From assembly GCA_018064345.1 (NCBI GenBank), contig JAGHVK010000076.1:1-36080 (forward strand): DNA of 36,080 bases, given 5' to 3'. Below are positions 23,982-31,911 of the stretch, in pieces (the first letter of the stretch is position 1; each line of letters begins with the position of its first letter). A program made the position numbers and the translations under genes. The notes beneath the pieces were generated by a model that was not told the DNA's origin, searched no databases, and was given only the letters and a program-made list of their open reading frames with translations. This DNA is from Candidatus Cacconaster merdequi (lineage in GTDB: Bacteria > Bacteroidota > Bacteroidia > Bacteroidales > UBA932).

Positions 23982-25922
23982 ATGAAACAAAGATATGCCA
24001 CAATTGCAGCCTGTCTCCTGCTCCTTCTGGTACAGGCTTGCTCCGTATCCAGGCAAGTTGCACCGGAGAACGGATTGCAGAATATTGGAGAGATAAGTGT
24101 CACCTGTCCTGATGCTGCAAGATATCTTCCTGGATATCCTTCTTTTGACGACCACGAGACATTCTTCAACGATTCCCTGATGTATCGGAGGGGGATTGCA
24201 GTCCGTGAAAGTGAAAGAGGCAGGCAGGCCCTCGTCGATGTCGCTTCCAGCCTAAATTTCTATCTTGAAAGATTCGGAGCGGCAATGGGTGTGGAACTCT
24301 CGCGGGAAGCTACACCGGCAACAGCCCGATATCTTGAAACTGCATACCTTTTCGCCAGGAACGGAATAGCCAATGCAAAGAAAGTATTCCACCGTCAGCG
24401 GCCATACAGCTATTTTGGAGAGTCTTCCGCATCAATTGAGGAGGAACGGAACTTGGGCACTTTCACATCCTATCCTTCAGGCCACAGCGTCAGGGCTTGG
24501 ATGGTTGCGCTGGCTCTTTCATCCATTGATGAGCAGCACCAGTACGATATCCTCCGCACAGGATATGAACTGGGACAGAGCCGGGTCATCGCTGGTTTCC
24601 ATTACCAGAGCGACGTGGATGCGGCCCGTCTTGCAGCCGGAGTAGCCTTTGCCAGACTGGCATCCGATGGCGAATTCTTCAAATTGATGAACCTGGCCAG
24701 GGAAGAGCTTGCCAATGCCAGGAATATACCAAGCCGGGAAGATGACGGCTATATTCTTGAGAAAGAGGTTGTCTTCTCAAGACACAATATCAGGTCTCCG
24801 CTTTCAGCCCCCGGATCGGATCTTTCCAGAGTGACTCCTTACCAATGGGTGGACTGGGGTGTTGCAACGGCTTATCTTACAGAAAGAGGAGGCCGCATAG
24901 AGAGGAAAATGGGCGGATGGTTCCACGATACACTTCCCCTTGCGGATACTCTTGACGCCAATAACTCCCTCATCTACTCCAACTCAAAGCAGAGGACGAT
25001 AAAGACTGCGGAGAATTTCATAAGCGGTTTCAGCAAGAATCTGCCGCTGCGCCATATTTACCACAACGACAGTATGGACCCTCTCTTCAATCCGGCATAT
25101 CCGGTGATGAACGATGGCCTCCGAAAGAAGATATTTGCCGATATGAATGCCTTCGGAGGTGTGGAAGGAACTGAAGATGAGCCGTTCAGTGGCATACTTG
25201 CCGCGGTGGGCTCGATTTCGGATGAAATTCGCTTTATGGAAGAGGTCATAGGCTTCAAGGATTCGCCATACGCAAAGGAAAAAGGCCTGGAACACCTGCC
25301 TTTGGATGAAATGTCCATAATACTGAAGGCTGGGGAAGAGCCTGCAATGGATGGCGGCTATAAACTTGTGAACAGGATTGCCGATGCTCTCGTACTCCAG
25401 TATTACGAGACTGGAAAGGTCTTCGGAAAGGAAATACCTCTGGAAGATGTCAGAAGGATAGGAAAGGTGAAGACGGTTTACGATGAGGTTCTTTTCGCCA
25501 ACCGTACAACGGCTGTAATCGTATCCAACCCTCTTGTCAGATACATAAGGGAAGAACTGTGCCGCGCTGACCGCAAGTTCACTTTCCTTTGCGGCCACGA
25601 CTCCAACATCGCATCGATATCTGCCGCGCTTGGCCTGAAATTGCCGGAGACTGTCAATGCCGTCGAATTTACGAGCCCTATCGGGTCCAAGATTGTGCTG
25701 AGGAAATTCAGGAAAGGGGATTCTGAGTTCATCGATGTGGAGCTGGTGTATGCAGCCGTTTCGCAACTTCGTGAGAATCAGGCTATCAATCCTGAAAATC
25801 CTCCGATGGTACTGCCTGTAGACATAACAGGTCTTACGAGGAATGAAGATGGATATTATCGGTTTGAAGATGTCCTCGGGCGTTTCGATGAGGTAATGAC
25901 AGAGTACGGCAACCTTATGTGA
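23982..25922 (+). CDS. Lipoprotein fusion of class A (PAP2) acid phosphatase and Agp-type histidine acid phosphatase
   Basis: This 646-aa protein has a lipoprotein signal (LVQAC, C20). Residues about 50-235 form a class A nonspecific acid phosphatase of the PAP2 superfamily with all three motifs: K133-x6-R140-P141, P165-S-G-H168, and S200-R201-x5-H207-x3-D211; the SRVIAGFHYQSDVDAAR stretch is close to PhoC/PhoN. Residues about 258-646 form a branch-2 histidine acid phosphatase: SRHNIRSP (R267, H268, R271) and GHDSN (H539, D540). The N instead of G after the catalytic His matches E. coli Agp glucose-1-phosphatase rather than AppA. Both active sites look complete, so the protein could dephosphorylate two classes of substrate at the cell envelope, for example sugar phosphates or phytate. 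It lies 18 bases after the C45 gene. Confidence 0.9.
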   Translation: MKQRYATIAACLLLLLVQACSVSRQVAPENGLQNIGEISVTCPDAARYLPGYPSFDDHETFFNDSLMYRRGIAVRESERGRQALVDVASSLNFYLERFGAAMGVELSREATPATARYLETAYLFARNGIANAKKVFHRQRPYSYFGESSASIEEERNLGTFTSYPSGHSVRAWMVALALSSIDEQHQYDILRTGYELGQSRVIAGFHYQSDVDAARLAAGVAFARLASDGEFFKLMNLAREELANARNIPSREDDGYILEKEVVFSRHNIRSPLSAPGSDLSRVTPYQWVDWGVATAYLTERGGRIERKMGGWFHDTLPLADTLDANNSLIYSNSKQRTIKTAENFISGFSKNLPLRHIYHNDSMDPLFNPAYPVMNDGLRKKIFADMNAFGGVEGTEDEPFSGILAAVGSISDEIRFMEEVIGFKDSPYAKEKGLEHLPLDEMSIILKAGEEPAMDGGYKLVNRIADALVLQYYETGKVFGKEIPLEDVRRIGKVKTVYDEVLFANRTTAVIVSNPLVRYIREELCRADRKFTFLCGHDSNIASISAALGLKLPETVNAVEFTSPIGSKIVLRKFRKGDSEFIDVELVYAAVSQLRENQAINPENPPMVLPVDITGLTRNEDGYYRFEDVLGRFDEVMTEYGNLM

Positions 25923-25944
25923 GGACCATTTCAAGACATATATA
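25923..25944 (+). repeat. Intergenic element between the phosphatase and prenyltransferase genes
   Basis: GGACC, ATTTCAAGACA, TATATA fills the gap from stop to start. The left arm and core are kept; the right arm is AT-rich and cannot pair. Confidence 0.55.
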
Positions 25945-26865
25945 ATGCAAATGAAAGAGAATAAGCAGATTACAATCAAAGGACATTCAGTGAAAGACTG
26001 GTTGGGAGCGACACGTTTCTGGTCTTTCCCTGTTTCAGCAATGCCGGTAGTGGCGACAACCGCGTTCCTCGCCTGGAAGTGTTATGAAATAAACTGGCTT
26101 TGCGCAGCATTGGCTCTGACAGGCAATGTAGTCTTCCACGCAGCAGGCAATCTTTTGAGTGACTGGTGGGATTATCGTAAAGGGGTAGACAATGAAGAGG
26201 CTTACGCGGTTCCAAATCTGGTGTTCCACTATTTCAAACCGCAGGAATATATGGCCTTCTCAAGGATTCTTTTCATCGTCGGCATTGTTATCGGCCTTGT
26301 GCTGACAATCTTGTCCGGGTGGCAGCTCCTTGTGATAGGTATCATAGGGTGCGCATTGGCGGCAAGCTACTCTTTTTTCAAGTTCCGCGCACTTGGAGAT
26401 ATTTTTGTCTTTGTCTGCTTCGGAATCCTTCCTGTTATCGGAAGTTCATTCGTGGAGGTTGGACTGATTGACTGGAGCGCCCTGGTTCTTTCACTTCCTT
26501 TGGGAATATTCACTGTGGCCGTGCTCCACGACAACAATACCGTTGATATCACAACCGACAAGGCCTCCGGAATACGGACGCTCCCTATGTTCATAGGCGA
26601 GAAGCCGTCAGTCGTTCTGTACCTTGCATATATTGTCGTCCCTTATATCGTTGTAGCGGTATTTACTGTCTTCGGTATGCTTCCTCCTGCATCCCTGCTC
26701 TGCTTCCTCTCCATTGGAGTGGCCTGCGGGAATTTCAGGCAGGCATACGGTTATTTCGAAAAAGGAAGAGATGCTATGCTGGGTCTTGACCAGAAGACTG
26801 CCAAACTGCATCTGATATTCAGTGTCCTGCTGTCGGTCGGCCTGTTGGTTTCAGCTATTTTCTGA
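25945..26865 (+). CDS. UbiA-family prenyltransferase (MenA-like)
   Basis: This 306-aa membrane protein has about eight to nine hydrophobic segments and two Asp-rich prenyltransferase motifs. The first is NLLSDWWDYRKGVD (N69, D73, D76, D82), close to the MenA form. The second is HDNNTVDITTDKASGIRTLP (about 193-212). MenA attaches a prenyl chain to 1,4-dihydroxy-2-naphthoate in menaquinone synthesis. It may be menA itself, although no other men gene is near. Two ATGs lie in frame; the first (25945) is used. The next gene begins 8 bases after the stop. Confidence 0.82.
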   Translation: MQMKENKQITIKGHSVKDWLGATRFWSFPVSAMPVVATTAFLAWKCYEINWLCAALALTGNVVFHAAGNLLSDWWDYRKGVDNEEAYAVPNLVFHYFKPQEYMAFSRILFIVGIVIGLVLTILSGWQLLVIGIIGCALAASYSFFKFRALGDIFVFVCFGILPVIGSSFVEVGLIDWSALVLSLPLGIFTVAVLHDNNTVDITTDKASGIRTLPMFIGEKPSVVLYLAYIVVPYIVVAVFTVFGMLPPASLLCFLSIGVACGNFRQAYGYFEKGRDAMLGLDQKTAKLHLIFSVLLSVGLLVSAIF

Positions 26866-26873
26866 GAATCTGT

Positions 26874-27509
26874 ATGACTGGGAAGACAAAACTGTTCATA
26901 TCTATAATCATAGCATCGGTGCTGTGGTTCTGGATGTTCAGCCCCTGGACTTCCGGATCCGTCAGTTTCTGGGTGTGTATGAGCTGCTCCGCCGTCATAC
27001 TTACCGTTTTGGCATTCCTATGGGGAGGGAGGCCGGATCTGACATACCGGAGAATCAGGAAAATGATGCCGCAGATTCCGATAGGGATATTTATTGCATT
27101 CGCCCTTTGGGGAATATTCTGGGTGGGATACAAACTCTCCGGTATGATGTTCGATTTCGCGGGCGGACAGGTGGATGCTGTCTATGGAATGAAAGACGGA
27201 TCATCACCTGCGGTCATAGCCCTGCTTCTGCTTTTTCTTATCGGGCCGGCTGAAGAGTATTTCTGGCGAGGTTATGTACAAAAGACGCTGACAGGTTCTG
27301 TGGGACCGACGGTGGCGATGGTCATTACAGCCATAATATACGCATTGGTGCATATCTGGTCTTTTAACTTTATGCTTGTGATGGCTGCATTGGTGGCGGG
27401 AAGCGTGTGGGGGCTGATATACCGGTTGAAGCCATCCCTTCTTCCGGCTTTGGTGCTGTCCCACGCACTGTGGGATGCCCTTGTGTTCGTTATTCTTCCG
27501 ATTGGCTGA
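26874..27509 (+). CDS. CPBP-family intramembrane metalloprotease
   Basis: This 211-aa protein has about six membrane segments and the CPBP (CAAX protease/bacteriocin-processing, Abi) motifs: E127-E128-x3-R132 (AEEYFWRGYVQ), H160 (ALVHIW) and H197 with D201 (SHALWD). In eukaryotes the family cleaves after prenylated cysteines; bacterial members process or protect against peptides or regulate signalling. It begins 8 bases after the prenyltransferase gene, the tightest junction in the operon. Confidence 0.88.
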   Translation: MTGKTKLFISIIIASVLWFWMFSPWTSGSVSFWVCMSCSAVILTVLAFLWGGRPDLTYRRIRKMMPQIPIGIFIAFALWGIFWVGYKLSGMMFDFAGGQVDAVYGMKDGSSPAVIALLLLFLIGPAEEYFWRGYVQKTLTGSVGPTVAMVITAIIYALVHIWSFNFMLVMAALVAGSVWGLIYRLKPSLLPALVLSHALWDALVFVILPIG

Positions 27510-27511
27510 TA

Positions 27512-27533
27512 GAAACCGATTCAAGACATATTT
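27512..27533 (+). repeat. Intergenic element between the CPBP and creatininase-family genes
   Basis: GAAACC, GATTCAAGACA, TATTT lies between the stop at 27509 and the ATG at 27537. As at 25923 the right arm is AT-rich. The core is identical to the copy at 28437-28447. Confidence 0.55.
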
Positions 27534-27536
27534 ACT

Positions 27537-28424
27537 ATGAAACGCATCATCACATTGACAGTCGCAATCCTGAGCGCAGTGTCGCTTCTTGCGCAGAAAC
27601 TCCCGGTAAAATGGGAAGAGCTTTCAGCGGTCGAATTCTCTGAGGCAGTCAATCAGAGTTCCAAGGTTGCCATCATCCCTATGGGAGTATTGGAAAAGCA
27701 CGGACCTCAACTTCCGTTGGGTACCGATGTCTACACAGCCCGCGAGCTTTCCATAAGAGCCGCTGAAATTGAGTACGCCGTGGTTTTCCCGTGGTACTAT
27801 TTCGGCCAGATCAACGAAGCCAAGCATCAGCCCGGTACTCTGTCATATTCTCCTGAACTTATCTGGAAGATGCTTCAGGAAACTCTCGATGAAATACATC
27901 GCAACGGATTTGACAAGATAATCCTCATCAGCGGACACGGTGGAAACAAGGCTTTCCTTGAATATTTCTGCCAGTGCCAGCTAGCCGAGACGAGGGGGTA
28001 TTCCGTATATTGGTATCAGCAGAAATACAATCCCGAAATGTTGAAAAAGGCAGAGGCGCTCTCCATGCACGATCCCAATGAAATGCATGCCGGCAATCGC
28101 GAGACGTCAATGGTCAAAGCCATTGTCCCTGACCGTGTACACACTGAACTTGCCGACTCGCAGGACGCTTCGAACAGGAAGCGTTTGAGCAACCTCAGTT
28201 CAATTTACACGGGTATCTGGTGGTATGCCAGATATCCTAACCATTATGCCGGGGACGGCTCAAAGGCAACGGCCGAGGCTGGCGAGATAATTCTTGAATC
28301 CACTTCGGAGGCATTCGCCAAAGTTATCCGCAGCGTCAAGGAAGACAGGAACGTTCCTGCTCTGACGCAACAGTTCTATCAGGAAGCCGCCAATCCGCTC
28401 GCAACGCCACAGCCATACGAATAG
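27537..28424 (+). CDS. Secreted creatininase-family amidohydrolase
   Basis: This 295-aa protein has a signal peptide (MKRIITLTVAILSAVSLLAQ). The metal-binding motif EKHGPQLPLGTD gives E53, H55 and D64. ISGHGGNKAF and MHAGNRETSM supply the other ligands. The family hydrolyses cyclic amides or formamides: creatinine amidohydrolase, or the MftE and FAPy deformylase relatives. Secretion makes a cytosolic cofactor role unlikely; the substrate is unknown. It is the last gene of the operon and is followed by an element copy and a terminator. Confidence 0.85.
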   Translation: MKRIITLTVAILSAVSLLAQKLPVKWEELSAVEFSEAVNQSSKVAIIPMGVLEKHGPQLPLGTDVYTARELSIRAAEIEYAVVFPWYYFGQINEAKHQPGTLSYSPELIWKMLQETLDEIHRNGFDKIILISGHGGNKAFLEYFCQCQLAETRGYSVYWYQQKYNPEMLKKAEALSMHDPNEMHAGNRETSMVKAIVPDRVHTELADSQDASNRKRLSNLSSIYTGIWWYARYPNHYAGDGSKATAEAGEIILESTSEAFAKVIRSVKEDRNVPALTQQFYQEAANPLATPQPYE

Positions 28425-28431
28425 GTTCTAA

Positions 28432-28453
28432 GAACCGATTCAAGACAGGTTCC
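28432..28453 (+). repeat. Intergenic element after the creatininase-family gene (best-conserved copy)
   Basis: GAACC, GATTCAAGACA, GGTTCC has both arms perfectly complementary. Its ATTCAAGACAGGTTCC stretch is identical to the copy at 22804-22819, at the other end of the same operon. A terminator follows at once. Confidence 0.7.
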
Positions 28454-28457
28454 AAAA

Positions 28458-28494
28458 AAGAACTCCCTGCAGAGTGAATCCGCAGGGAGTTCTT
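28458..28494. terminator. Bidirectional terminator between the creatininase-family and GGGtGRT genes
   Basis: AAGAACTCCCTGC (28458-28470) and GCAGGGAGTTCTT (28482-28494) form a perfect 13-bp stem with an 11-base loop. The A-run on the left becomes a T-run on the minus strand, serving the GGGtGRT operon as well. Confidence 0.92.
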
Positions 28495-28525
28495 GTCTTG
28501 TGTGAATCTCTCTTGTTAAGAAGAT

Positions 28526-29536
28526 TTACTTTGCAAGAGCCTGAGCTACTGAAACGGCAACGGCTACGGTAGCACCTACCATAGGGTTGTTGCCCATACC
28601 GAGGAAGCCCATCATCTCGACGTGTGCCGGAACTGATGAAGAACCTGCGAACTGAGCGTCAGAGTGCATACGTCCCATAGTGTCGGTCATACCGTATGAT
28701 GCAGGACCGGCAGCCATATTGTCAGGGTGAAGAGTACGGCCTGTACCACCGCCGGAAGCAACTGAGAAGTATGGTTTGCCGGCGAGCACGCGCTCTTTCT
28801 TGTATGTACCTGCAACAGGGTGCTGGAAGCGGGTCGGGTTGGTTGAGTTTCCTGTGATGGAAACATCGACGTTCTCTCTCCACATGATAGCGACGCCTTC
28901 GCGTACATCATTTGCACCGTAGCAGTTCACCTTGGCGCGAGGTCCGTTTGAGTAAGCCTTTGTCTCGACAACCTTCACTTCACCTGAATAGTAGTCGAAC
29001 TCTGTCTGCACGTAAGTGAAACCGTTGATGCGGCTGATGATCATGGCTGCGTCCTTTCCAAGACCGTTGAGGATAACGCGGAGAGGTTTCTTGCGCACCT
29101 TGTTGGCCATTTCAGCAATCTTGATTGCACCCTCGGCGGCTGCGAAAGATTCGTGGCCGGCAAGGAATGCGAAGCACTCTGTCTCTTCGCGGAGAAGACG
29201 TGCAGCGAGGTTTCCGTGTCCGAGACCCACTTTGCGGTCGTCAGCTACAGATCCCTTGATGCAGAATGCCTGGAGACCTTCTCCGATAGCCTCTGCTGCG
29301 TCTGCCGCGTTCTTGCAACCCTTCTTGATAGCGATGGCTGCACCTACCACGTAAGCCCATTTGGCATTCTCGAAGCAGATGTTCTGGGTCTGTTCGCATT
29401 CGAGATAAGGGTCGAGACCTATCTGGTCGCAAATTTTGTTGGCCTCTTCGATTGAGGCGATTCCATAGGAGTTAAGTACCTTGTTGATGTTGTCAAGACG
29501 ACGGTCCTGGCTTTCGAATTTAACTTCACGTATCAT
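28526..29536 (-). CDS. GGGtGRT protein
   Basis: This 336-aa protein contains the name-giving motif GGGTGRT at residues 262-268, followed by LHPDNMAAGPASYG, and ends in a helical Ala-rich tail. The N-terminal half includes IASIEEANKICDQIGLDPY and a GHGNLAARLLREETECFAFLAGHESFAAAEGA region. It is a conserved family of unknown function, found in anaerobes and usually paired with a NifU-like scaffold protein, as here. No signal peptide or membrane segment is seen. The ATG is preceded by a perfect Shine-Dalgarno. The gene lies 15 bases after the scaffold gene. Confidence 0.92.
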   Translation of the reverse strand: MIREVKFESQDRRLDNINKVLNSYGIASIEEANKICDQIGLDPYLECEQTQNICFENAKWAYVVGAAIAIKKGCKNAADAAEAIGEGLQAFCIKGSVADDRKVGLGHGNLAARLLREETECFAFLAGHESFAAAEGAIKIAEMANKVRKKPLRVILNGLGKDAAMIISRINGFTYVQTEFDYYSGEVKVVETKAYSNGPRAKVNCYGANDVREGVAIMWRENVDVSITGNSTNPTRFQHPVAGTYKKERVLAGKPYFSVASGGGTGRTLHPDNMAAGPASYGMTDTMGRMHSDAQFAGSSSVPAHVEMMGFLGMGNNPMVGATVAVAVSVAQALAK

Positions 29537-29543
29537 TGTATTT

Positions 29544-29550
29544 TCCTCCT
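29544..29550 (-). promoter_or_regulatory. Perfect Shine-Dalgarno before the GGGtGRT gene
   Basis: AGGAGGA on the minus strand lies 7 bases before the ATG at 29536. No other gene start examined in this window has a comparable site. Confidence 0.8.
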
Positions 29551-29551
29551 G

Positions 29552-30253
29552 TTAGTCGATTCTTGGATCAATGAATTTAACAGCACCCTGCTCCTCTGTG
29601 AAGCGGCCGTAGGTGGCTGTAGCCTTCTTGAGGGCTTCGTTCGCATCGACACCCTTCTTGATCTGGTCCATCATCACGCCGAGGCGGACGAACTGGTAAC
29701 CGCAAACCTGACCGTCAGCGTCGAGGGCGATCTTTGTGACATAACCTTCTGCCATTTCAAGGTAGCGTACGCCTTTGGCTTTTGTGGCGAACATTGTGCC
29801 GACCTGGCTGCGGAGTCCCTTTCCGAGGTCCTCAAGTCCTGCTCCGATAACCAGACCACCTTCTGAAAAAGCGGACTGGGTACGTCCATAGACTATCTGG
29901 AGGAAGAGTTCACGCATTGCGGTGTTGATTGCATCGCATACGAGGTCAGTGTTGAGGGCTTCGAGAAGAGTCTTGCCAGGGAGAATCTCAGCAGCCATTG
30001 CAGCTGAATGAGTCATACCTGAACAACCGATGGTCTCGACGAGAGCTTCTTCGATGATACCGTCCTTAACGTTGAGGGAAAGCTTGCATGCACCCTGCTG
30101 AGGAGCGCACCAGCCAATTCCGTGAGTCATTCCGGAAATATCCTTGATTTCCTTTGCCTTAACCCATTTTCCTTCTTCAGGAATCGGTGCAGGGCCGTGG
30201 TTCGGGCCCTTAGCTACAACACACATGTGCTGTACTTCTGATGAATACTGCAT
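29552..30253 (-). CDS. NifU-like iron-sulfur cluster scaffold protein (GGGtGRT partner)
   Basis: This 233-aa protein has NifU/IscU-like features: GIGWCAPQQGAC (C49, C56), ETIGCSGMTHSAAMAAEIL (C77, in the place of IscU 'GCGS') and DLVCDAINTAMREL (C106). This cysteine set could hold an Fe-S cluster. The C-terminal half (from about 125) has no obvious IscU counterpart; it includes YVTKIALDADGQVCGYQFV. It is upstream of the GGGtGRT gene in one operon. The partnership is common in anaerobes; the target of the cluster is unknown. Confidence 0.82.
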   Translation of the reverse strand: MQYSSEVQHMCVVAKGPNHGPAPIPEEGKWVKAKEIKDISGMTHGIGWCAPQQGACKLSLNVKDGIIEEALVETIGCSGMTHSAAMAAEILPGKTLLEALNTDLVCDAINTAMRELFLQIVYGRTQSAFSEGGLVIGAGLEDLGKGLRSQVGTMFATKAKGVRYLEMAEGYVTKIALDADGQVCGYQFVRLGVMMDQIKKGVDANEALKKATATYGRFTEEQGAVKFIDPRID

Positions 30254-30329
30254 ACTTTGAATTGTATAAAAAATTAAAAATTAACTTCTTAAACGAAAGG
30301 CCCGGTCAAACAGGACTTCAAACATCCTG

Positions 30330-30337
30330 CAAATTTA
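30330..30337 (-). promoter_or_regulatory. Promoter (-7 box) of the scaffold-GGGtGRT operon
   Basis: TAAATTTG followed by C on the minus strand (30337-30330). No TTG is visible at the usual -33. The leader would be about 70 bases. Confidence 0.6.
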
Positions 30338-30368
30338 GCAAATTATGGCTGACTTCTGCTATTTTTTG

Positions 30369-30376
30369 TAAATTTG
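30369..30376 (+). promoter_or_regulatory. Promoter (-7 box) of the acyl ligase-ACP operon
   Basis: TAAATTTG followed by CA. It is divergent from the scaffold promoter, the two boxes being 31 bases apart. No clear -33 is found. Confidence 0.6.
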
Positions 30377-30416
30377 CATTCCCTCAGTATGAAAACAACT
30401 TACAAAACATATTACT

Positions 30417-31910
30417 ATGAGCAATTATTTCTATGACATGCTTCCGGCTGAAGAAATGGCCCAGCTTCACTACATTCCTACAGTTTCTGGATTTGTGGAA
30501 TGGATTGAAGGCAAATGGGGTGACAGGCCTGCCATATCCGATTTGACCAACACGTACACTTACAGTGAGATGTGCGCACGCATCGCCCGCAGAAGAGCAT
30601 TCCTCGGCAGTCTCGGCCTTCAGAAAGGCGATAAGGTGGCAATCTTCGAACGCAATTCGATTGACGCTCTTGAGATGTTCCTTGCTGTGACCTCTGCCGG
30701 ATACGTAGCAATCATGCTTCCGTCCCAACTCCCTGCCCAGGCAGTTGTCGGCAGCTGCATGAAATTCGGTGTCAAGGCTTTGGCCGTACGTGACGAGTTC
30801 AAGGGAATGGTTGAAGGTGCACCTTGCAAAGTCGTTCCATCTTCTTCAATGGCTGAGGAAGGGACTCCTGTCGCTGAAGTTTCGAAGGATGACCCGGCAG
30901 CCATCTTCTTCACAGGAGGCACCACCGGTGCTCCAAAGGGCGCAATTCTGCCTCACCGTTCTCTTATGCGCGGCTCTTTCAACGGAATATTCGCTCCCGG
31001 CAGCCAGATTGGCGGCGACCGCTACATCGGCCTTCTTCCGCTCAGCCACGTGTTCGGCCTCATCAGAGGTATGATGTCAGTGCTCTTCACAGGTGCCGAA
31101 TGGTTTGCCGCTGAAGATATGAAAGCTACAATCAGCAAGCTGCCGGTCATCAAGCCTACAAAGCTCGTGCTTGTCCCGGGTCTTTGCGAGATACTCTGCG
31201 GCCTCGCCAAGATGTATGGTCCGGGATTCCTCGGCGGTGAGCTCAAGATGATAATAGGCGGGGCCGCCAACGTGCCTCCGCGTCTGATCGAGGAGTTCGA
31301 CAAACTTGGGATATCTCTTCTTGCAGGATACGGAATGACTGAAGGCGGAAACCTCACATCCGGTAACAGCGACGTGAAGACCCGTCCTACGTCAGTCGGG
31401 AAAATCTATCCTGAGCAGGAGGTGAAGATTGTGGATGGCGAAATATGGATGAAAGGCGACAATGTCTTCCTCGGCTACTACGGAAACCCTGAAGCCACGG
31501 CTGAAGTGCTTGCCGATGACGGCTGGCTCAAGACCGGCGACCTCGGGCACTTCGATGAAGACGGCTATCTCTATATCGATGGCCGTATCAAGAATCTCAT
31601 CATACTTTCTAACGGAGAGAATGTATCGCCTGAAAGCATAGAGGAACCTTTTTACAAGTGCAACGCACTGAAAGACTGTCTTGTTGTGGAAGATACCCTG
31701 AACGGGGAGCCTTGCATTGCAATCCAGATTCTCCCGCAGATGCCTGCTTTCGAGGGCAAGTCTTGGGAAGAGGTCGAGGCTTTCTTCAACAAGCTCGTAG
31801 CTGACATCAATGCCACTCTTCCTTCCACTCACAGGATTTCAAAGGTGACAGTACGCAAGGAAGATTTCAAGCGTACCGGCTCGCTCAAAGTATCACGTAA
31901 CCAGAACTGA
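30417..31910 (+). CDS. AMP-forming acyl ligase (ANL superfamily), partner of an acyl carrier protein
   Basis: This 497-aa enzyme shows the adenylation motifs: P-loop TGGTTGAPKG at 166-175, YGMTEGGN near 308-315, TGDLGHFDEDGYLYIDGR and the hinge region KNLIILSNGENVSPESIE, and a C-terminal RTGSLKV with the likely catalytic Lys491. ANL enzymes activate carboxylic acids as acyl-AMP and pass them to CoA or a carrier protein. An ACP gene begins one base after the stop, so transfer to that ACP is likely. Its substrate (fatty, aryl or amino acid) cannot be read. No ketosynthase or other biosynthetic gene lies in the window. Confidence 0.88.
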   Translation: MSNYFYDMLPAEEMAQLHYIPTVSGFVEWIEGKWGDRPAISDLTNTYTYSEMCARIARRRAFLGSLGLQKGDKVAIFERNSIDALEMFLAVTSAGYVAIMLPSQLPAQAVVGSCMKFGVKALAVRDEFKGMVEGAPCKVVPSSSMAEEGTPVAEVSKDDPAAIFFTGGTTGAPKGAILPHRSLMRGSFNGIFAPGSQIGGDRYIGLLPLSHVFGLIRGMMSVLFTGAEWFAAEDMKATISKLPVIKPTKLVLVPGLCEILCGLAKMYGPGFLGGELKMIIGGAANVPPRLIEEFDKLGISLLAGYGMTEGGNLTSGNSDVKTRPTSVGKIYPEQEVKIVDGEIWMKGDNVFLGYYGNPEATAEVLADDGWLKTGDLGHFDEDGYLYIDGRIKNLIILSNGENVSPESIEEPFYKCNALKDCLVVEDTLNGEPCIAIQILPQMPAFEGKSWEEVEAFFNKLVADINATLPSTHRISKVTVRKEDFKRTGSLKVSRNQN

Positions 31911-31911
31911 T

